A stretch of DNA of 31,344 nucleotides. Source: CAKRJP01 sp963658085. Its GTDB lineage: Bacteria; Bacillota; Clostridia; Lachnospirales; Lachnospiraceae. The stretch covers positions 1-31,344 of the forward strand of contig CAVKOU010000028.1 of NCBI GenBank assembly GCA_963658085.1, given 5' to 3'. This document shows positions 15,359 to 23,787 of this stretch, piece after piece; position 1 is the stretch's first letter; the number at the start of each line of letters is the position of its first letter. The position numbers and the translations under genes were made by a program. The notes beneath the pieces are model-generated. The model worked only from the letters and a program-made list of their open reading frames with translations, had not been told where the DNA came from and made no database searches.

Positions 15359-16855
15359 CTAGTCTTCTTTTGCCCATCCATAAGCATACTTAACAGCTTT
15401 ATTCCATCCTTTGATTCGTTTCTGTCTGTCCTCATCGGAAATCTTTGGCTCAAAGGTCTGATCGATGGCCCAGTTTTTAATAACATCCTCTTTGCTTGTC
15501 CAATATCCAACAGCAAGTCCTGCAAGATAAGCAGCTCCCATTGCTGTGGTCTCTACGCACTGTGGACGATTTACCGGTGCATTGATAATATCTGACTGTG
15601 TCTGCATCAGGAAATCGTTGGCACTTGCTCCACCGTCTACCTTAAGGGCTGCAAGGTCGATGCCGGAATCTGCTTTCATAGCCTCCAAAACATCATTTAC
15701 CTGATATGCCAGAGATTCCAAAGTTGCACGGATAATATGATATTTGTTTACTCCACGAGTGATTCCTACGATCGTTCCTCTTGCATACTGATCCCAATGT
15801 GGTGCTCCAAGTCCGGTAAATGCAGGTACTACATAGCATCCGTTGGTATCTTTTACTTTCTTAGCCATGTATTCTGAATCCGGAGCCGAATCAATAATAC
15901 GAAGTTCATCTCTCAACCACTGAATCGCAGCTCCTGCTACGAAAATAGAACCTTCCAGTGCATAATTTACTTTTCCGTCTAATCCCCATGCAATTGTAGT
16001 TACCAGACCATTCTTTGAGAAAATCGGTTTTTCACCGGTATTCATAAGTAAGAAACATCCGGTTCCATAGGTATTCTTTGCCTCGCCCGGATTGAAACAG
16101 GTCTGCCCAAAGAGGGCTGACTGCTGATCTCCAGCTGCTCCTGCAATCGGAATCGGTCCACCAAGGTAAGAAGGATCTGCCTCTCCATATACACAGCTTG
16201 AAGGCTTAGCCTCCGGCAGCATACATTTTGGAATATTTAACTCTGCAAGAATCTCATCATCCCATTCCAGAGTATTGATGTTAAATAACATGGTACGGGA
16301 AGCATTGGAATAATCTGTTACATGAACAGCCCCCTTTGTAAGCTTCCAGATCAACCATGTCTCAACAGTACCGAATAACAGCTGTCCATTTTCTGCTTTT
16401 TCTCTTGCTCCCGGCACATTATCAAGAAGCCATTTCACCTTGGTTCCTGAGAAGTAAGCATCGATGACAAGTCCTGTCTTCTCTCTGAATTTGTCTGTAA
16501 GTCCTTTTTCTTTCAGACTGTCACAGTATTCAGAAGTTCTGCGGCACTGCCATACGATTGCATGATGGATTGGATCACCGGTCTCCTTATCCCATACAAT
16601 GGTTGTCTCTCTCTGGTTGGTAATACCGATAGCTGCAATATCAGAGGCCTCCGCACCGATCATATTCATAGCCTCAACTGCAACTCCAAGCATACTTGCC
16701 CAGATCTCATCTGCATCATGCTCTACCCAACCCGGTTGTGGGAAATATTGGGTAAATTCGCGCTGTGCAACACTGCACATCTCCCCTTTCTCATTAAACA
16801 AGATACATCTGTTGCTGGTTGTACCTGCATCCAGGGCCATTACATACTTTGCCAT
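15359..16855 (-). CDS. glpK: Glycerol kinase
   Basis: Glycerol kinase phosphorylates glycerol to sn-glycerol 3-phosphate with ATP in the cytosol. At 498 aa it is the usual FGGY-family length. Marks are the N-terminal ALDAGTTSNRCILF (7-20), the glycerol-binding GWVEHDADEIW, GITNQRET (77-84), and AGDQQSALFGQ with the catalytic D243. The NTYGTGCFLLMNTGE phosphate loop and a C-terminal VDGGASANDFLMQ block complete it. The position phosphorylated by HPr in enterococcal and Bacillus GlpK (His in a YHFFG or YHFYG segment) is Ser229 here (DPSYLGG), so PTS activation is not expected. It lies in glpP-glpK-glpF order with AAAGGAGG before the ATG. Confidence 0.95.
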   Translation of the reverse strand: MAKYVMALDAGTTSNRCILFNEKGEMCSVAQREFTQYFPQPGWVEHDADEIWASMLGVAVEAMNMIGAEASDIAAIGITNQRETTIVWDKETGDPIHHAIVWQCRRTSEYCDSLKEKGLTDKFREKTGLVIDAYFSGTKVKWLLDNVPGAREKAENGQLLFGTVETWLIWKLTKGAVHVTDYSNASRTMLFNINTLEWDDEILAELNIPKCMLPEAKPSSCVYGEADPSYLGGPIPIAGAAGDQQSALFGQTCFNPGEAKNTYGTGCFLLMNTGEKPIFSKNGLVTTIAWGLDGKVNYALEGSIFVAGAAIQWLRDELRIIDSAPDSEYMAKKVKDTNGCYVVPAFTGLGAPHWDQYARGTIVGITRGVNKYHIIRATLESLAYQVNDVLEAMKADSGIDLAALKVDGGASANDFLMQTQSDIINAPVNRPQCVETTAMGAAYLAGLAVGYWTSKEDVIKNWAIDQTFEPKISDEDRQKRIKGWNKAVKYAYGWAKED

Positions 16856-16900
16856 ACCTTTTTTCCTCCTTTAAAATAAATTATGTTTTGTTTTATAGTA

Positions 16901-16923
16901 AAGTGAATATTCCCCATTCACTT
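16901..16923. repeat. 8-bp inverted repeat between glpP and glpK
   Basis: AAGTGAAT (16901-16908) and ATTCACTT (16916-16923) are exact inverted copies with a 7-nt loop, 46-68 nt upstream of the glpK start. No T-tract follows on the minus strand. It could be an mRNA processing or stabilising hairpin, or an operator. Confidence 0.5.
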
Positions 16924-16944
16924 CGCCACATAGTTACATCTTCG

Positions 16945-17511
16945 TTACATCTTCCAAACGTCATGATTCGTAGAAGAAACTGCCATAGCTCCTGCCGATA
17001 AAGCCGCCATCAAAGATTCTTTATCTGAGATTAAGCCCCCCGCAATAATAGGAGTCTTGGACTTCTTACAGACCTTTTCGATAACCTTTGGCATCACTCC
17101 GGGAAGTACCTCGATAAAATCAGGCTTCACTGAATATTGCTGTTGTTTAATATTCTCATATGCCATGGAATCCAGCAGGAAATATCTGAGGATCGTAAAC
17201 ATTTGAAGTTCCTTTCCTCTTTTTACCAAAGATGCTTTTGTAGAAATAATTCCGTCTGCCTCAGTATTCTTTTTTATAAAATCTACCACGATCTCTTTGC
17301 TGCTAAGACCATTGATAAGGTCCACATGCACCATGGCGATCTTCCCGGATTCCTTAATCTTCTGCACAATTTCACGAATGGAACAGACATCTCCGAATAA
17401 AATAAAAACCACCCGGATATCCTCCAGAGAACAGACAATCTCAAGATCTTCCATATTCTTGACAGCTGCAATGATTGGATTTTCCTCCACTGCTTCATAA
17501 AAACTACTCAT
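16945..17511 (-). CDS. glpP: Glycerol-3-phosphate-responsive antiterminator
   Basis: GlpP is an RNA-binding protein that, with glycerol 3-phosphate, prevents termination in glp leaders. The 188-aa protein matches the family: NPIIAAVKNMEDLE near the N-terminus, VVFILFGDVCSIREIV, VHVDLINGLSSKEIVV and DGIISTKASLVKRGK, then DFIEVLPGVMPKVI and PIIAGGLISDKES before the C-terminal AMAVSSTNHDVWK. It is a TIM-barrel-like fold related to GDPD-type phosphate binding. It is the first gene of the operon, preceded by a terminator hairpin at 17544-17594 that is its likely target, giving autoregulation. A weak AAGGGG lies before the ATG. Confidence 0.93.
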   Translation of the reverse strand: MSSFYEAVEENPIIAAVKNMEDLEIVCSLEDIRVVFILFGDVCSIREIVQKIKESGKIAMVHVDLINGLSSKEIVVDFIKKNTEADGIISTKASLVKRGKELQMFTILRYFLLDSMAYENIKQQQYSVKPDFIEVLPGVMPKVIEKVCKKSKTPIIAGGLISDKESLMAALSAGAMAVSSTNHDVWKM

Positions 17512-17543
17512 TTCTAACCCCTTTTAACCGCTGTGAAATAAAT

Positions 17544-17594
17544 AAAAAAAGAGCGTCTCAATGACAGCCTATCGGCTACCAAAATCATTCGCTC
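17544..17594 (-). terminator. glp leader terminator, candidate GlpP target
   Basis: On the minus strand GAGCG/CGCTC (17594-17590 with 17555-17551) plus AATGA/TCATT and an inner AGCC/GGCT hairpin form a branched stem followed by seven U residues, about 30 nt before glpP. Upstream sequence AAGCCGTGATAGGAGAGCG could supply an alternative antiterminator. GlpP relief of termination is known for this family in Bacillus; its use here is inferred. Confidence 0.8.
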
Positions 17595-17682
17595 TCCTAT
17601 CACGGCTTCTCTCTTTAATTACTTTCTTAACTTAAACACATACTAACACATTGCACAATTATTTGCAATTGTTTTTTTAGAA

Positions 17683-17710
17683 ATTATACTCTTTGTACAA
17701 TTTTTAACAA
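17683..17710 (-). promoter_or_regulatory. Probable promoter of the glp operon
   Basis: A -35-like TTGTTA (17710-17705) and a consensus -10 TATAAT (17688-17683) with 16 bp spacing lie on the minus strand, giving a start near 17676 and a leader of about 165 nt that includes the terminator hairpin. Confidence 0.65.
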
Positions 17711-17766
17711 TTTGCTTCTCAAATTTTATATATACAACTACACGTAAGAAACATTTTTTCTGACGC

Positions 17767-17805
17767 AAAAAGACCCGGCAACTAATTGTGTTACCAGGTC
17801 TTTTT
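17767..17805. terminator. Bidirectional terminator after the YczE-like gene
   Basis: AAAAAGACCCGG and CCAGGTCTTTTT arms enclose a loop, with A and T tracts on both sides. It lies about 20 nt beyond the stop of the minus-strand YczE-like gene and separates it from the glp promoter region. Confidence 0.8.
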
Positions 17806-17824
17806 CCATCCATTTAAGAGCAAG

Positions 17825-18517
17825 TTAACGCATCTGCTTTTTTCTTGTCATGAAGGATTCAAATCGCACATGCTTATCCAATTTCTCACCAATTATTCCA
17901 ATCACTTTTCCCATAGTAAATGCAGCAATAATAGTTCCGATTCCCAACCCCTCCAAATGACCAAGAACGCAATAGGTCATTAGACCTGTTACCACAAGGC
18001 AAACAACATCAAATCCAATCTTTATCTTTGCATATTTTATTTTTGTAATATCTTCCTGCTCTCTGGGAAACAGATCCGTTGGAACGATCGGCAATTTGCA
18101 ACGATTGGCCAGAGCGATTCCAAGGCATATTAAGAAATAGCTGATTATGAAGTAAATCACACGGTAACCCAACGCAGTTGGAAGAATATTGATCCACATT
18201 CTATGCACATCTATCATCACGCTAAATGCAAATCCTACAACAAAACTAAAAAGATACTGAAGAACAAATCTCTTTCGCATGATCATCAACGTCAGTATCA
18301 AAAGTCCCTGGAAGATATAGGTCCAGGTTCCGAGGGAGATTTTTGTAAATACTCTTGAAAAGGCATAGGGGACACTGGAAATTGCCGAAATTCCAGATCC
18401 CGAATATAACATTAGCACCACTCCCAAACTATTCATTACTATTACCCATAACAGCGCCAGCTCCCCGCTAAGAACCGGCAACTCTTTTTTGCCTTGCATT
18501 TCATTTTCCGCAGTCAC
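17825..18517 (-). CDS. YczE/YitT-like integral membrane protein
   Basis: This 230-aa membrane protein has about five hydrophobic segments and looks like the YczE/YyaS/YitT group. Features are the N-terminal hydrophobic span ALLWVIVMNSLGVVLMLYSG, the SGISAISSVPYAFS segment, WTYIFQGLLILTLMI and a lysine/arginine-rich C-terminus. Functions in this group are poorly defined; transport is often suggested. Translation probably starts at GTG (18517), which has GGAGG 9 nt upstream. It stands 100 bp after the aldolase gene and may be the last gene of that operon or a separate unit; a terminator closes it. No link to sugar acids or glycerol is evident beyond position. Confidence 0.75.
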   Translation of the reverse strand: MTAENEMQGKKELPVLSGELALLWVIVMNSLGVVLMLYSGSGISAISSVPYAFSRVFTKISLGTWTYIFQGLLILTLMIMRKRFVLQYLFSFVVGFAFSVMIDVHRMWINILPTALGYRVIYFIISYFLICLGIALANRCKLPIVPTDLFPREQEDITKIKYAKIKIGFDVVCLVVTGLMTYCVLGHLEGLGIGTIIAAFTMGKVIGIIGEKLDKHVRFESFMTRKKQMR

Positions 18518-18617
18518 GTTCTAATTCCTCCATTATATATGCCATTCTCGCAAATTCTAAGCTTAACTTTATATATTGTACGTCTAATGAAGATGCAAAG
18601 CAATGCTTTTAACAATG

Positions 18618-19256
18618 CTAATTTCGGATTTCATCCGCCACTTCTTTTGCTTCCTTTACAAGGGCTTCTATTTTTTCAAATTCTCCCTTTTGAATCATAT
18701 CTCCTTTCACCATCCAGCTACCTCCACAACAAAGAATCTTATCACAAGACAAATATGCTTCCAGATTCTTAAGGTTGATTCCACCTGTTGGCATAAAACG
18801 GATATTGTTATAAGGAGCTGCCATTGATTTTATCATAGGAACGCCTCCTGCCTGTTCAGCCGGGAAGAATTTTACTATTTTTAATCCGCGTTTTACAGCC
18901 TGTGCCACCTCGGAAGGGGTAATACATCCAGGAAATACCGGTATATTTTTTCCAAGACAATAATCCACGATCTCAGGATCAAAACCGGGGCTTACGATAA
19001 ATTTTGCTCCGGATTCTACTGCAATGTCTACCTGTTCTGTGGTAAGCACTGTTCCAGCCCCCACCAACATCTCTGGGTACTCCCGGGACATTAGCTCGAT
19101 ACATTTCGCTGCTGCTTCTGTTCGAAATGTCACCTCTGCACAGGGAAGTCCTCCCTGAACCAATGCTCTTGCCAAGGGAAGCGCATCCTCTTTTTTCTCC
19201 AAAACCACAACCGGCACAACGCCAAACGCTTCAAACTGTTCTTCTATCGTTTTCAT
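18618..19256 (-). CDS. eda: 2-dehydro-3-deoxy-phosphogluconate (KDPG) aldolase
   Basis: KDPG aldolase cleaves 2-keto-3-deoxy-6-phosphogluconate to pyruvate and glyceraldehyde 3-phosphate, the last step of the Entner-Doudoroff route. At 212 aa it is the usual class I size. The catalytic E41 and R45 are in CAEVTFRT; VGAGTVLT (65-72), VSPGFD, PGCITPSE and the Schiff-base lysine K129 in LKIVKFFPAEQAGG follow, then MPTGGI. It is 12 nt after KDG kinase, whose product is its substrate. Related aldolases accept 4-hydroxy-2-oxoglutarate or phosphogalactonate, but the neighbours favour KDPG. AGAGGAT precedes the ATG. Confidence 0.92.
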   Translation of the reverse strand: MKTIEEQFEAFGVVPVVVLEKKEDALPLARALVQGGLPCAEVTFRTEAAAKCIELMSREYPEMLVGAGTVLTTEQVDIAVESGAKFIVSPGFDPEIVDYCLGKNIPVFPGCITPSEVAQAVKRGLKIVKFFPAEQAGGVPMIKSMAAPYNNIRFMPTGGINLKNLEAYLSCDKILCCGGSWMVKGDMIQKGEFEKIEALVKEAKEVADEIRN

Positions 19257-19268
19257 GATTTATCCTCT

Positions 19269-20339
19269 TTATCTTTTAATATCAAAATTCATCTGCATCA
19301 CATGGCGGATCAAAGATACATCATCTGTAATATTTCCATCTCCATGAAGAGTATGTTTGATGGCACTGCTGGCAACACCGAAATTCACAATATCTTCCGG
19401 TGTATAGCTCTGCATCAATGCATAGATAATTCCACTGACAAATGCGTCTCCTCCGCCTACCCGGTCCAAAATATGAAAGGTTAGCTTCCTGCTCTCGTAA
19501 GTTTCTCCCCGATACCACAGATAGGCCTTCAAACTATTTTCACTGCAACTCTTAGAATACCGAACATGCCTTGCAATACATTTTATATTTGGATATTTTT
19601 TTACAAAGGCTTCAAAAACCATTGCCTGCTGTTCCAGGTCCGGCTGAAATGGGATTCCATCTTTGATGTCTCCTGCACTGTGATCTTCTTCATTTTTCCA
19701 TAAATGATAGGGCTCAATTCCCATAAGTACATCTATGTATGGAAGACATTCGGTACAAAAATCTCTGGCTTCCTCCCAGCTCCACATGGTACTGCGGAAA
19801 TTCCCGTCAAAACTCACGGTCATTTTCTTCTCTCTCGCCAGTTTCAGACAATCCAGAATCATTTTTTTATGTCTGACTCCAAGAGCAGGGGTAATCCCAC
19901 TCAAATGTAGCCATGTATATCCATCTAACAGCTGCTCCAGATCGATCTGTGAAAAATCATATTCATCAAAGGCACTGTGTTTCCTGTCATAGATTACTTT
20001 ACTGGGACGAATTCCATATCCGGTTTCCAGATAATAGGTCCCAAGTCTATGACTGGGAGTCTCCTCTGGTGTACTAAAAACAACGGATGTACAATCTACA
20101 TCATTGCTCCTTAGCATTCGCACTGCACTTTTTCCTAGACTGTTATCCGGCACAACGCTAAAATAGGAACTATCGATCCCAAGATTTGCCAAAGAAAGTG
20201 CCACATTTGCCTCACTGCCTCCATATCTTGCCTCAAAGCAGTCAGCAGTTCGTATTTTCTCGCAATCCGGAGGAGTCAGACGCAGCATAATCTCTCCCAA
20301 AGTTATAAATTTATGTTTTTTTATTTTTTGCTGTTCCAT
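19269..20339 (-). CDS. kdgK: 2-keto-3-deoxygluconate kinase (PfkB family)
   Basis: This ribokinase-family enzyme phosphorylates 2-keto-3-deoxygluconate to KDPG. Of 356 aa, the start ITLGEIMLRLTPP is typical of KDG kinases, YGGSEANVALSLANLG (39-54) contacts the sugar, SFDGNFRSTMW lies mid-protein, and the C-terminal RVGGGDAF carries the catalytic base D298. It is somewhat longer than many KdgK proteins (about 310-340 aa); the extra length seems to be in the 225-260 region. It lies between the dehydratase (18 nt) and aldolase (12 nt) and completes the semi-phosphorylative route. Another PfkB sugar kinase role is less likely given both neighbours. Confidence 0.9.
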   Translation of the reverse strand: MEQQKIKKHKFITLGEIMLRLTPPDCEKIRTADCFEARYGGSEANVALSLANLGIDSSYFSVVPDNSLGKSAVRMLRSNDVDCTSVVFSTPEETPSHRLGTYYLETGYGIRPSKVIYDRKHSAFDEYDFSQIDLEQLLDGYTWLHLSGITPALGVRHKKMILDCLKLAREKKMTVSFDGNFRSTMWSWEEARDFCTECLPYIDVLMGIEPYHLWKNEEDHSAGDIKDGIPFQPDLEQQAMVFEAFVKKYPNIKCIARHVRYSKSCSENSLKAYLWYRGETYESRKLTFHILDRVGGGDAFVSGIIYALMQSYTPEDIVNFGVASSAIKHTLHGDGNITDDVSLIRHVMQMNFDIKR

Positions 20340-20357
20340 AATTCATTCCTTTTCCGG

Positions 20358-22103
20358 CTAAAATTCCAGATATGCACCCTTCATAGGACTGGCAGCATGC
20401 TGACTGAACAGTCTGAGCACTCCCTTTTTATATTTGGGTTCTCTCGGCTTCCAGTTTGCACGTCGCTCCTTTAATATTTCGTCGATTTCTTCCGGTGTTT
20501 TTCTTTCACCGGCAATTCCGATAATATTAAGCTTCCGTTCCATTACATCGATTTCAATGAGGTCTCCTTCTTCCACCAAGGCGATAGGTCCTCCATCTAC
20601 AGCCTCCGGACTACAATGGCCAATCACGGGACCTGTAGATGCACCTGAAAATCTTCCATCTGTGATCAATGCAATACTTTTTCCTAATTCTTTATCACTG
20701 CTGATCGCCTCAGATGTATAGAACATTTCCGGCATACCACTTCCCTTCGGACCTTCGTAACGGATAAATACCGCATCGCCTTTTTTTACTTTGTGCTTCA
20801 AAACCGCATCCAGGCACTCTTCTTCGCTGTCAAATGGTCTTGCCCGAAGAACAGATTTAAACATTTCTTTTGGGCAGGCGGTATGTTTGATCACAGCGCC
20901 TTCAGGTGCAAGATTTCCTCTTAATACCGCAATGCTTCCGTCCGTTCCGATCGCCTTTTCATAAGGACGAATGATATCTTCTTTAGAAATCTGAATCCCA
21001 TATCTTTTTCCAAATTCCTGAAGCCATTTATCACATTTCTCATAGAATCCGTTCTTTTTCAGATCATCTAGATTTTCTCCAAGAGTTTTTCCGGTAACTG
21101 TCATCACGTTAAGGTGCAGATGTTGTTTGATTTCTTCCATGATAGCCGGCACTCCACCGGCATAATAGAAGCACTCTGCCGGCCATTTTCCTGCCGGACG
21201 CACATCCAGAAGATATCTGGCATTTCTATGAAGACGGTCAAAAGTATCTCCGGTAATTTCTATTCCAAACTCATGGGCAATTGCCGGAATATGTAAGAGA
21301 CAGTTTGTACTTCCGGAAATTGCGGCATGCACAAGTATGGCATTTTCAAAGCTTTCCATCGTTACAATATCGCCAGGACACATATTTTCTGTCTGGGCCA
21401 ATTTTACCGATTGCCTTCCGGCCTCTCTCGCATATGCAAGAAGATCCGGGCTGGTAGCCGGCATCAGTGCACTTCCGGGGAGTGCAAGTCCCAAAGCTTC
21501 TGCCATGATCTGCATGGTGGATGCCGTTCCAATAAAGGAGCAGGCGCCACAGCTCGGGCAGGCATTACATTTTGCCCAATCAAGTTTCGACTCATCAATT
21601 TCCCCACGCTCATATTTTGCGCTGTACATTCCAAGCTGCTCTAAGGTAAGCATCTCAGGACCCGCATTCATGGTTCCTCCCGGTACGACAACCGCCGGAA
21701 TATTTACCCTTGCAAGACCCATGAGATTTCCAGGCATTCCTTTATCACAGCTTGATAAATAAACCCCTGCATCAAATGGTGTTGCATTCGCATGGATTTC
21801 GATCATATTTGCGATCATTTCCCGACTTGCCAAACTATAATTGATTCCGTCCGTCCCCTGACTTTCACCATCACAAATGTCTGTGCAGAAGTAGCGAGCA
21901 CCAAAGCCTCCGGCTTCTTCTACTCCTTTTCTTACTTCCTCTACTAAAATATTTAAATGACCACTTCCCGGATGACTGTCTCCATAGGTGCTCTCAATCA
22001 TAACTTGAGGCTTTCCAAGATCTTCTTTCTTCCATCCGGTTCCAATTCTTAAAGGGTCAAGTTCCGGAGCCAATTTACGCATTTCCTGACTTTTTAAATT
22101 CAT
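20358..22103 (-). CDS. IlvD/Edd-family sugar-acid dehydratase, probably gluconate dehydratase
   Basis: The enzyme should dehydrate a sugar acid to a 2-keto-3-deoxy acid. It is 581 aa. Fe-S cysteines are C77 (DICDGESQGTD), C119 (SSCDKGMPG) and C188 (SCGACSFIGTAST). The Cys that follows TP in dihydroxy-acid dehydratase is replaced (SHPGSGHL, 43-50), and C77 sits where Edd has its MCDG cysteine. The ligand set is therefore Edd-like, not IlvD-like. With a GntP permease upstream and KDG kinase and KDPG aldolase downstream, D-gluconate to KDG is the best guess. Xylonate or galactonate are alternatives. Annotation pipelines may label it ilvD. The two-flavour family call is certain; the substrate is inferred. 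Confidence 0.85.
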   Translation of the reverse strand: MNLKSQEMRKLAPELDPLRIGTGWKKEDLGKPQVMIESTYGDSHPGSGHLNILVEEVRKGVEEAGGFGARYFCTDICDGESQGTDGINYSLASREMIANMIEIHANATPFDAGVYLSSCDKGMPGNLMGLARVNIPAVVVPGGTMNAGPEMLTLEQLGMYSAKYERGEIDESKLDWAKCNACPSCGACSFIGTASTMQIMAEALGLALPGSALMPATSPDLLAYAREAGRQSVKLAQTENMCPGDIVTMESFENAILVHAAISGSTNCLLHIPAIAHEFGIEITGDTFDRLHRNARYLLDVRPAGKWPAECFYYAGGVPAIMEEIKQHLHLNVMTVTGKTLGENLDDLKKNGFYEKCDKWLQEFGKRYGIQISKEDIIRPYEKAIGTDGSIAVLRGNLAPEGAVIKHTACPKEMFKSVLRARPFDSEEECLDAVLKHKVKKGDAVFIRYEGPKGSGMPEMFYTSEAISSDKELGKSIALITDGRFSGASTGPVIGHCSPEAVDGGPIALVEEGDLIEIDVMERKLNIIGIAGERKTPEEIDEILKERRANWKPREPKYKKGVLRLFSQHAASPMKGAYLEF

Positions 22104-22153
22104 GATTTACTTCCTCCCGATATTAAGATAAATGTAACTGTCTTCCTCAATAG

Positions 22154-22185
22154 AACTATTTTCACAAGTAACTATTTTCACAAGT
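22154..22185. repeat. Exact 16-bp tandem duplication after gntP
   Basis: AACTATTTTCACAAGT occurs at 22154-22169 and again at 22170-22185, then a partial third unit runs into the gntP stop. It lies in the 88-bp gap between the permease and dehydratase genes. Likely a replication slippage product or a regulator binding pair; function unknown. Confidence 0.85.
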
Positions 22186-22191
22186 ATCTAT

Positions 22192-23559
22192 TTATGAAAC
22201 TACAAACCATACGATGGTAGCACCGATAATTCCAACCATCCCTACTAAAGTTTCCATAATGGTCCATGTCTTTAAATTGGTCTTTTCATCTACTTCAAAT
22301 AAAGATTTATGCAGCCAAAAACCTGAATCATTCACATGGCTGAAAGCAGTTCCTCCCGCTGCAATTGCAATGGTAAGGGTTGCCAGCTGTAATTGAGAAA
22401 GTCCTGAAACCATAGGCATTGAGGCAATAATACCTGCCGCCATTGTCATGGATACTGTAGCAGATCCCACGGAAACTCTGACTGCCGCCGCAACTAAGAA
22501 AGCTACCAACACCATCGGTAATGGCAATCCTCCGACAAAATTTCCAAAGAGTTCTCCAATACCTGAATTTTGAAGCACAAATCGAAGCATTCCACCTCCT
22601 GAAATTAACAGAATAATATTTCCACAGGAATGTAAGGAATTTGTCATAATCGTTGTGATTTCTTTCAAATCAAATCCTGCCGGTAATCCAAGGAATAGCA
22701 TCGCACAAATGGTAGACAGCAACAGTGCTATAATCGGGGTTCCCAAAAATTCCAATAAGGACTGTGCCGGTTTCATAAATGGGATCACAGAGGATAAGGT
22801 ATTCAATATAATCAAAATCAACGGAAGAAGGATGATACATACGATCAGCCAAAAATTAGGTCTTTTTCCCGCATTTTTTTCCTGTGCTTCTTTTTCATTT
22901 TCCAAATAGGATGCCGGCACATCACAGTGATATTTATTTCCCACAAATCTTCCAAATACAGGTCCTGCCAGAATCATGGCCGGAATTCCGATAATAATAC
23001 CAAGGATAATTACGTAACTAAGCTCTACATTTAACATCTCCGCTACAAGCACCGGACCTGGTGTTGGCGGTACAAAAGCATGGCCGATTGCAAGGCCTGC
23101 TAACAATGGAATGGAATAGCAGAATACAGACTTTCCTGTTTTTCTTGCGATACCGAATGCAACCGGAATCAGGATCAAAAGTCCAGATTCAAAGAACACC
23201 GGCATACCAACAATCAAACCGGTAATACCAAGAGCCCACGGTGCTCTTTTCTCACCAAATACCTTAAGCAGGGTATCGGCAATTACCTCAACTCCACCAG
23301 ATACCTGTAAAATTGCTCCGAACATGGAACCAAGACCAATAAGAATCGCTATGGTCTGCAAAGTAGTACCAACACCCTCTGCCAAGGTGTCTGTAATCAT
23401 ATCAAAGGGCATTCCTGCCACCAGACCTATGATTAGTGCTGATGACATAATCGCAATAAAGGGCTGCACCTTAACCTTGATAATCAAAAACAACAATACC
23501 GCAAATCCCAGAAGTGCACCTATGATCAGCCTTTCCGGAGAAGCAACAAAGTCACTCAT
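22192..23559 (-). CDS. gntP: GntP-family gluconate:H+ symporter
   Basis: This is a 455-aa inner-membrane symporter of the GntP family, with 12 or more hydrophobic segments. Family marks include PFIAIMSSALIIGLVAGMPF, a GSMFGAILQVSGGVE segment, FFESGLLILIPVAF and HAFVPPTPGPVLVAEMLNV, with the late GGTAFSHVNDSGFWL block. GntP proteins import gluconate and related sugar acids with protons. TTAGGAGG lies 7 nt before the ATG. It heads the gntP-dehydratase-kdgK-eda unit downstream of the FadR-type regulator. The substrate could be another aldonate; the ketodeoxy pathway downstream supports an aldonate in any case. Confidence 0.92.
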   Translation of the reverse strand: MSDFVASPERLIIGALLGFAVLLFLIIKVKVQPFIAIMSSALIIGLVAGMPFDMITDTLAEGVGTTLQTIAILIGLGSMFGAILQVSGGVEVIADTLLKVFGEKRAPWALGITGLIVGMPVFFESGLLILIPVAFGIARKTGKSVFCYSIPLLAGLAIGHAFVPPTPGPVLVAEMLNVELSYVIILGIIIGIPAMILAGPVFGRFVGNKYHCDVPASYLENEKEAQEKNAGKRPNFWLIVCIILLPLILIILNTLSSVIPFMKPAQSLLEFLGTPIIALLLSTICAMLFLGLPAGFDLKEITTIMTNSLHSCGNIILLISGGGMLRFVLQNSGIGELFGNFVGGLPLPMVLVAFLVAAAVRVSVGSATVSMTMAAGIIASMPMVSGLSQLQLATLTIAIAAGGTAFSHVNDSGFWLHKSLFEVDEKTNLKTWTIMETLVGMVGIIGATIVWFVVS

Positions 23560-23633
23560 AATAAATCCTCCTAATGAACGTATTTTCGTAAACAGTTATG
23601 ATATTTTCAGGCGCCTTGTTTGATCATGGCATC

Positions 23634-23662
23634 ACTATAACAACGGATTTTTTTACATTCAA
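23634..23662 (-). promoter_or_regulatory. Promoter of gntP operon
   Basis: A -35 TTGAAT (23662-23657) and -10 TATAGT (23639-23634) with 17 bp spacing lie on the minus strand about 75 nt before gntP. A palindrome (23662-23676) abuts the -35. Confidence 0.75.
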
Positions 23663-23676
23663 TACATATGATGTAT
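23662..23676. promoter_or_regulatory. Operator candidate 1 for the FadR-type regulator
   Basis: ATACAT-ATG-ATGTAT is a 6+3+6 palindrome adjoining the gntP -35. A near copy lies at 23788-23802. Its size suits a dimeric FadR/GntR regulator, and its place suits repression or contact with polymerase. Confidence 0.6.
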
Positions 23677-23699
23677 ATAATTATTTTTTTGCAAAATAC

Positions 23700-23734
23700 A
23701 AAAAAAGACGGGGATATTTTTCAATCCACCGTCT
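23700..23734 (-). terminator. Terminator after the FadR-type regulator gene
   Basis: On the minus strand AGACGG-GGAT and ATCC-CCGTCT form a stem with a single-base bulge and an A-rich loop, followed by seven U residues. It separates gntR from the gntP promoter; T-rich sequence on the other side makes it possibly bidirectional. Confidence 0.8.
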
Positions 23735-23787
23735 ATTTTTTGTATATTTTTACTATATTCTTTTTTTAAACGTTTTTACAACCCCTA

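Noticed and set aside
23701..23760. A second rho-independent terminator on the plus strand
   Set aside because: T-rich sequence follows the stem, but no plus-strand gene leads into it; kept as part of the minus-strand terminator.
23765..23778. cre-like sequence TTTAAACGTTTTTA near the gntP promoter
   Set aside because: It differs from the CcpA consensus at two key positions and lies in A/T-rich DNA, so I did not call it.
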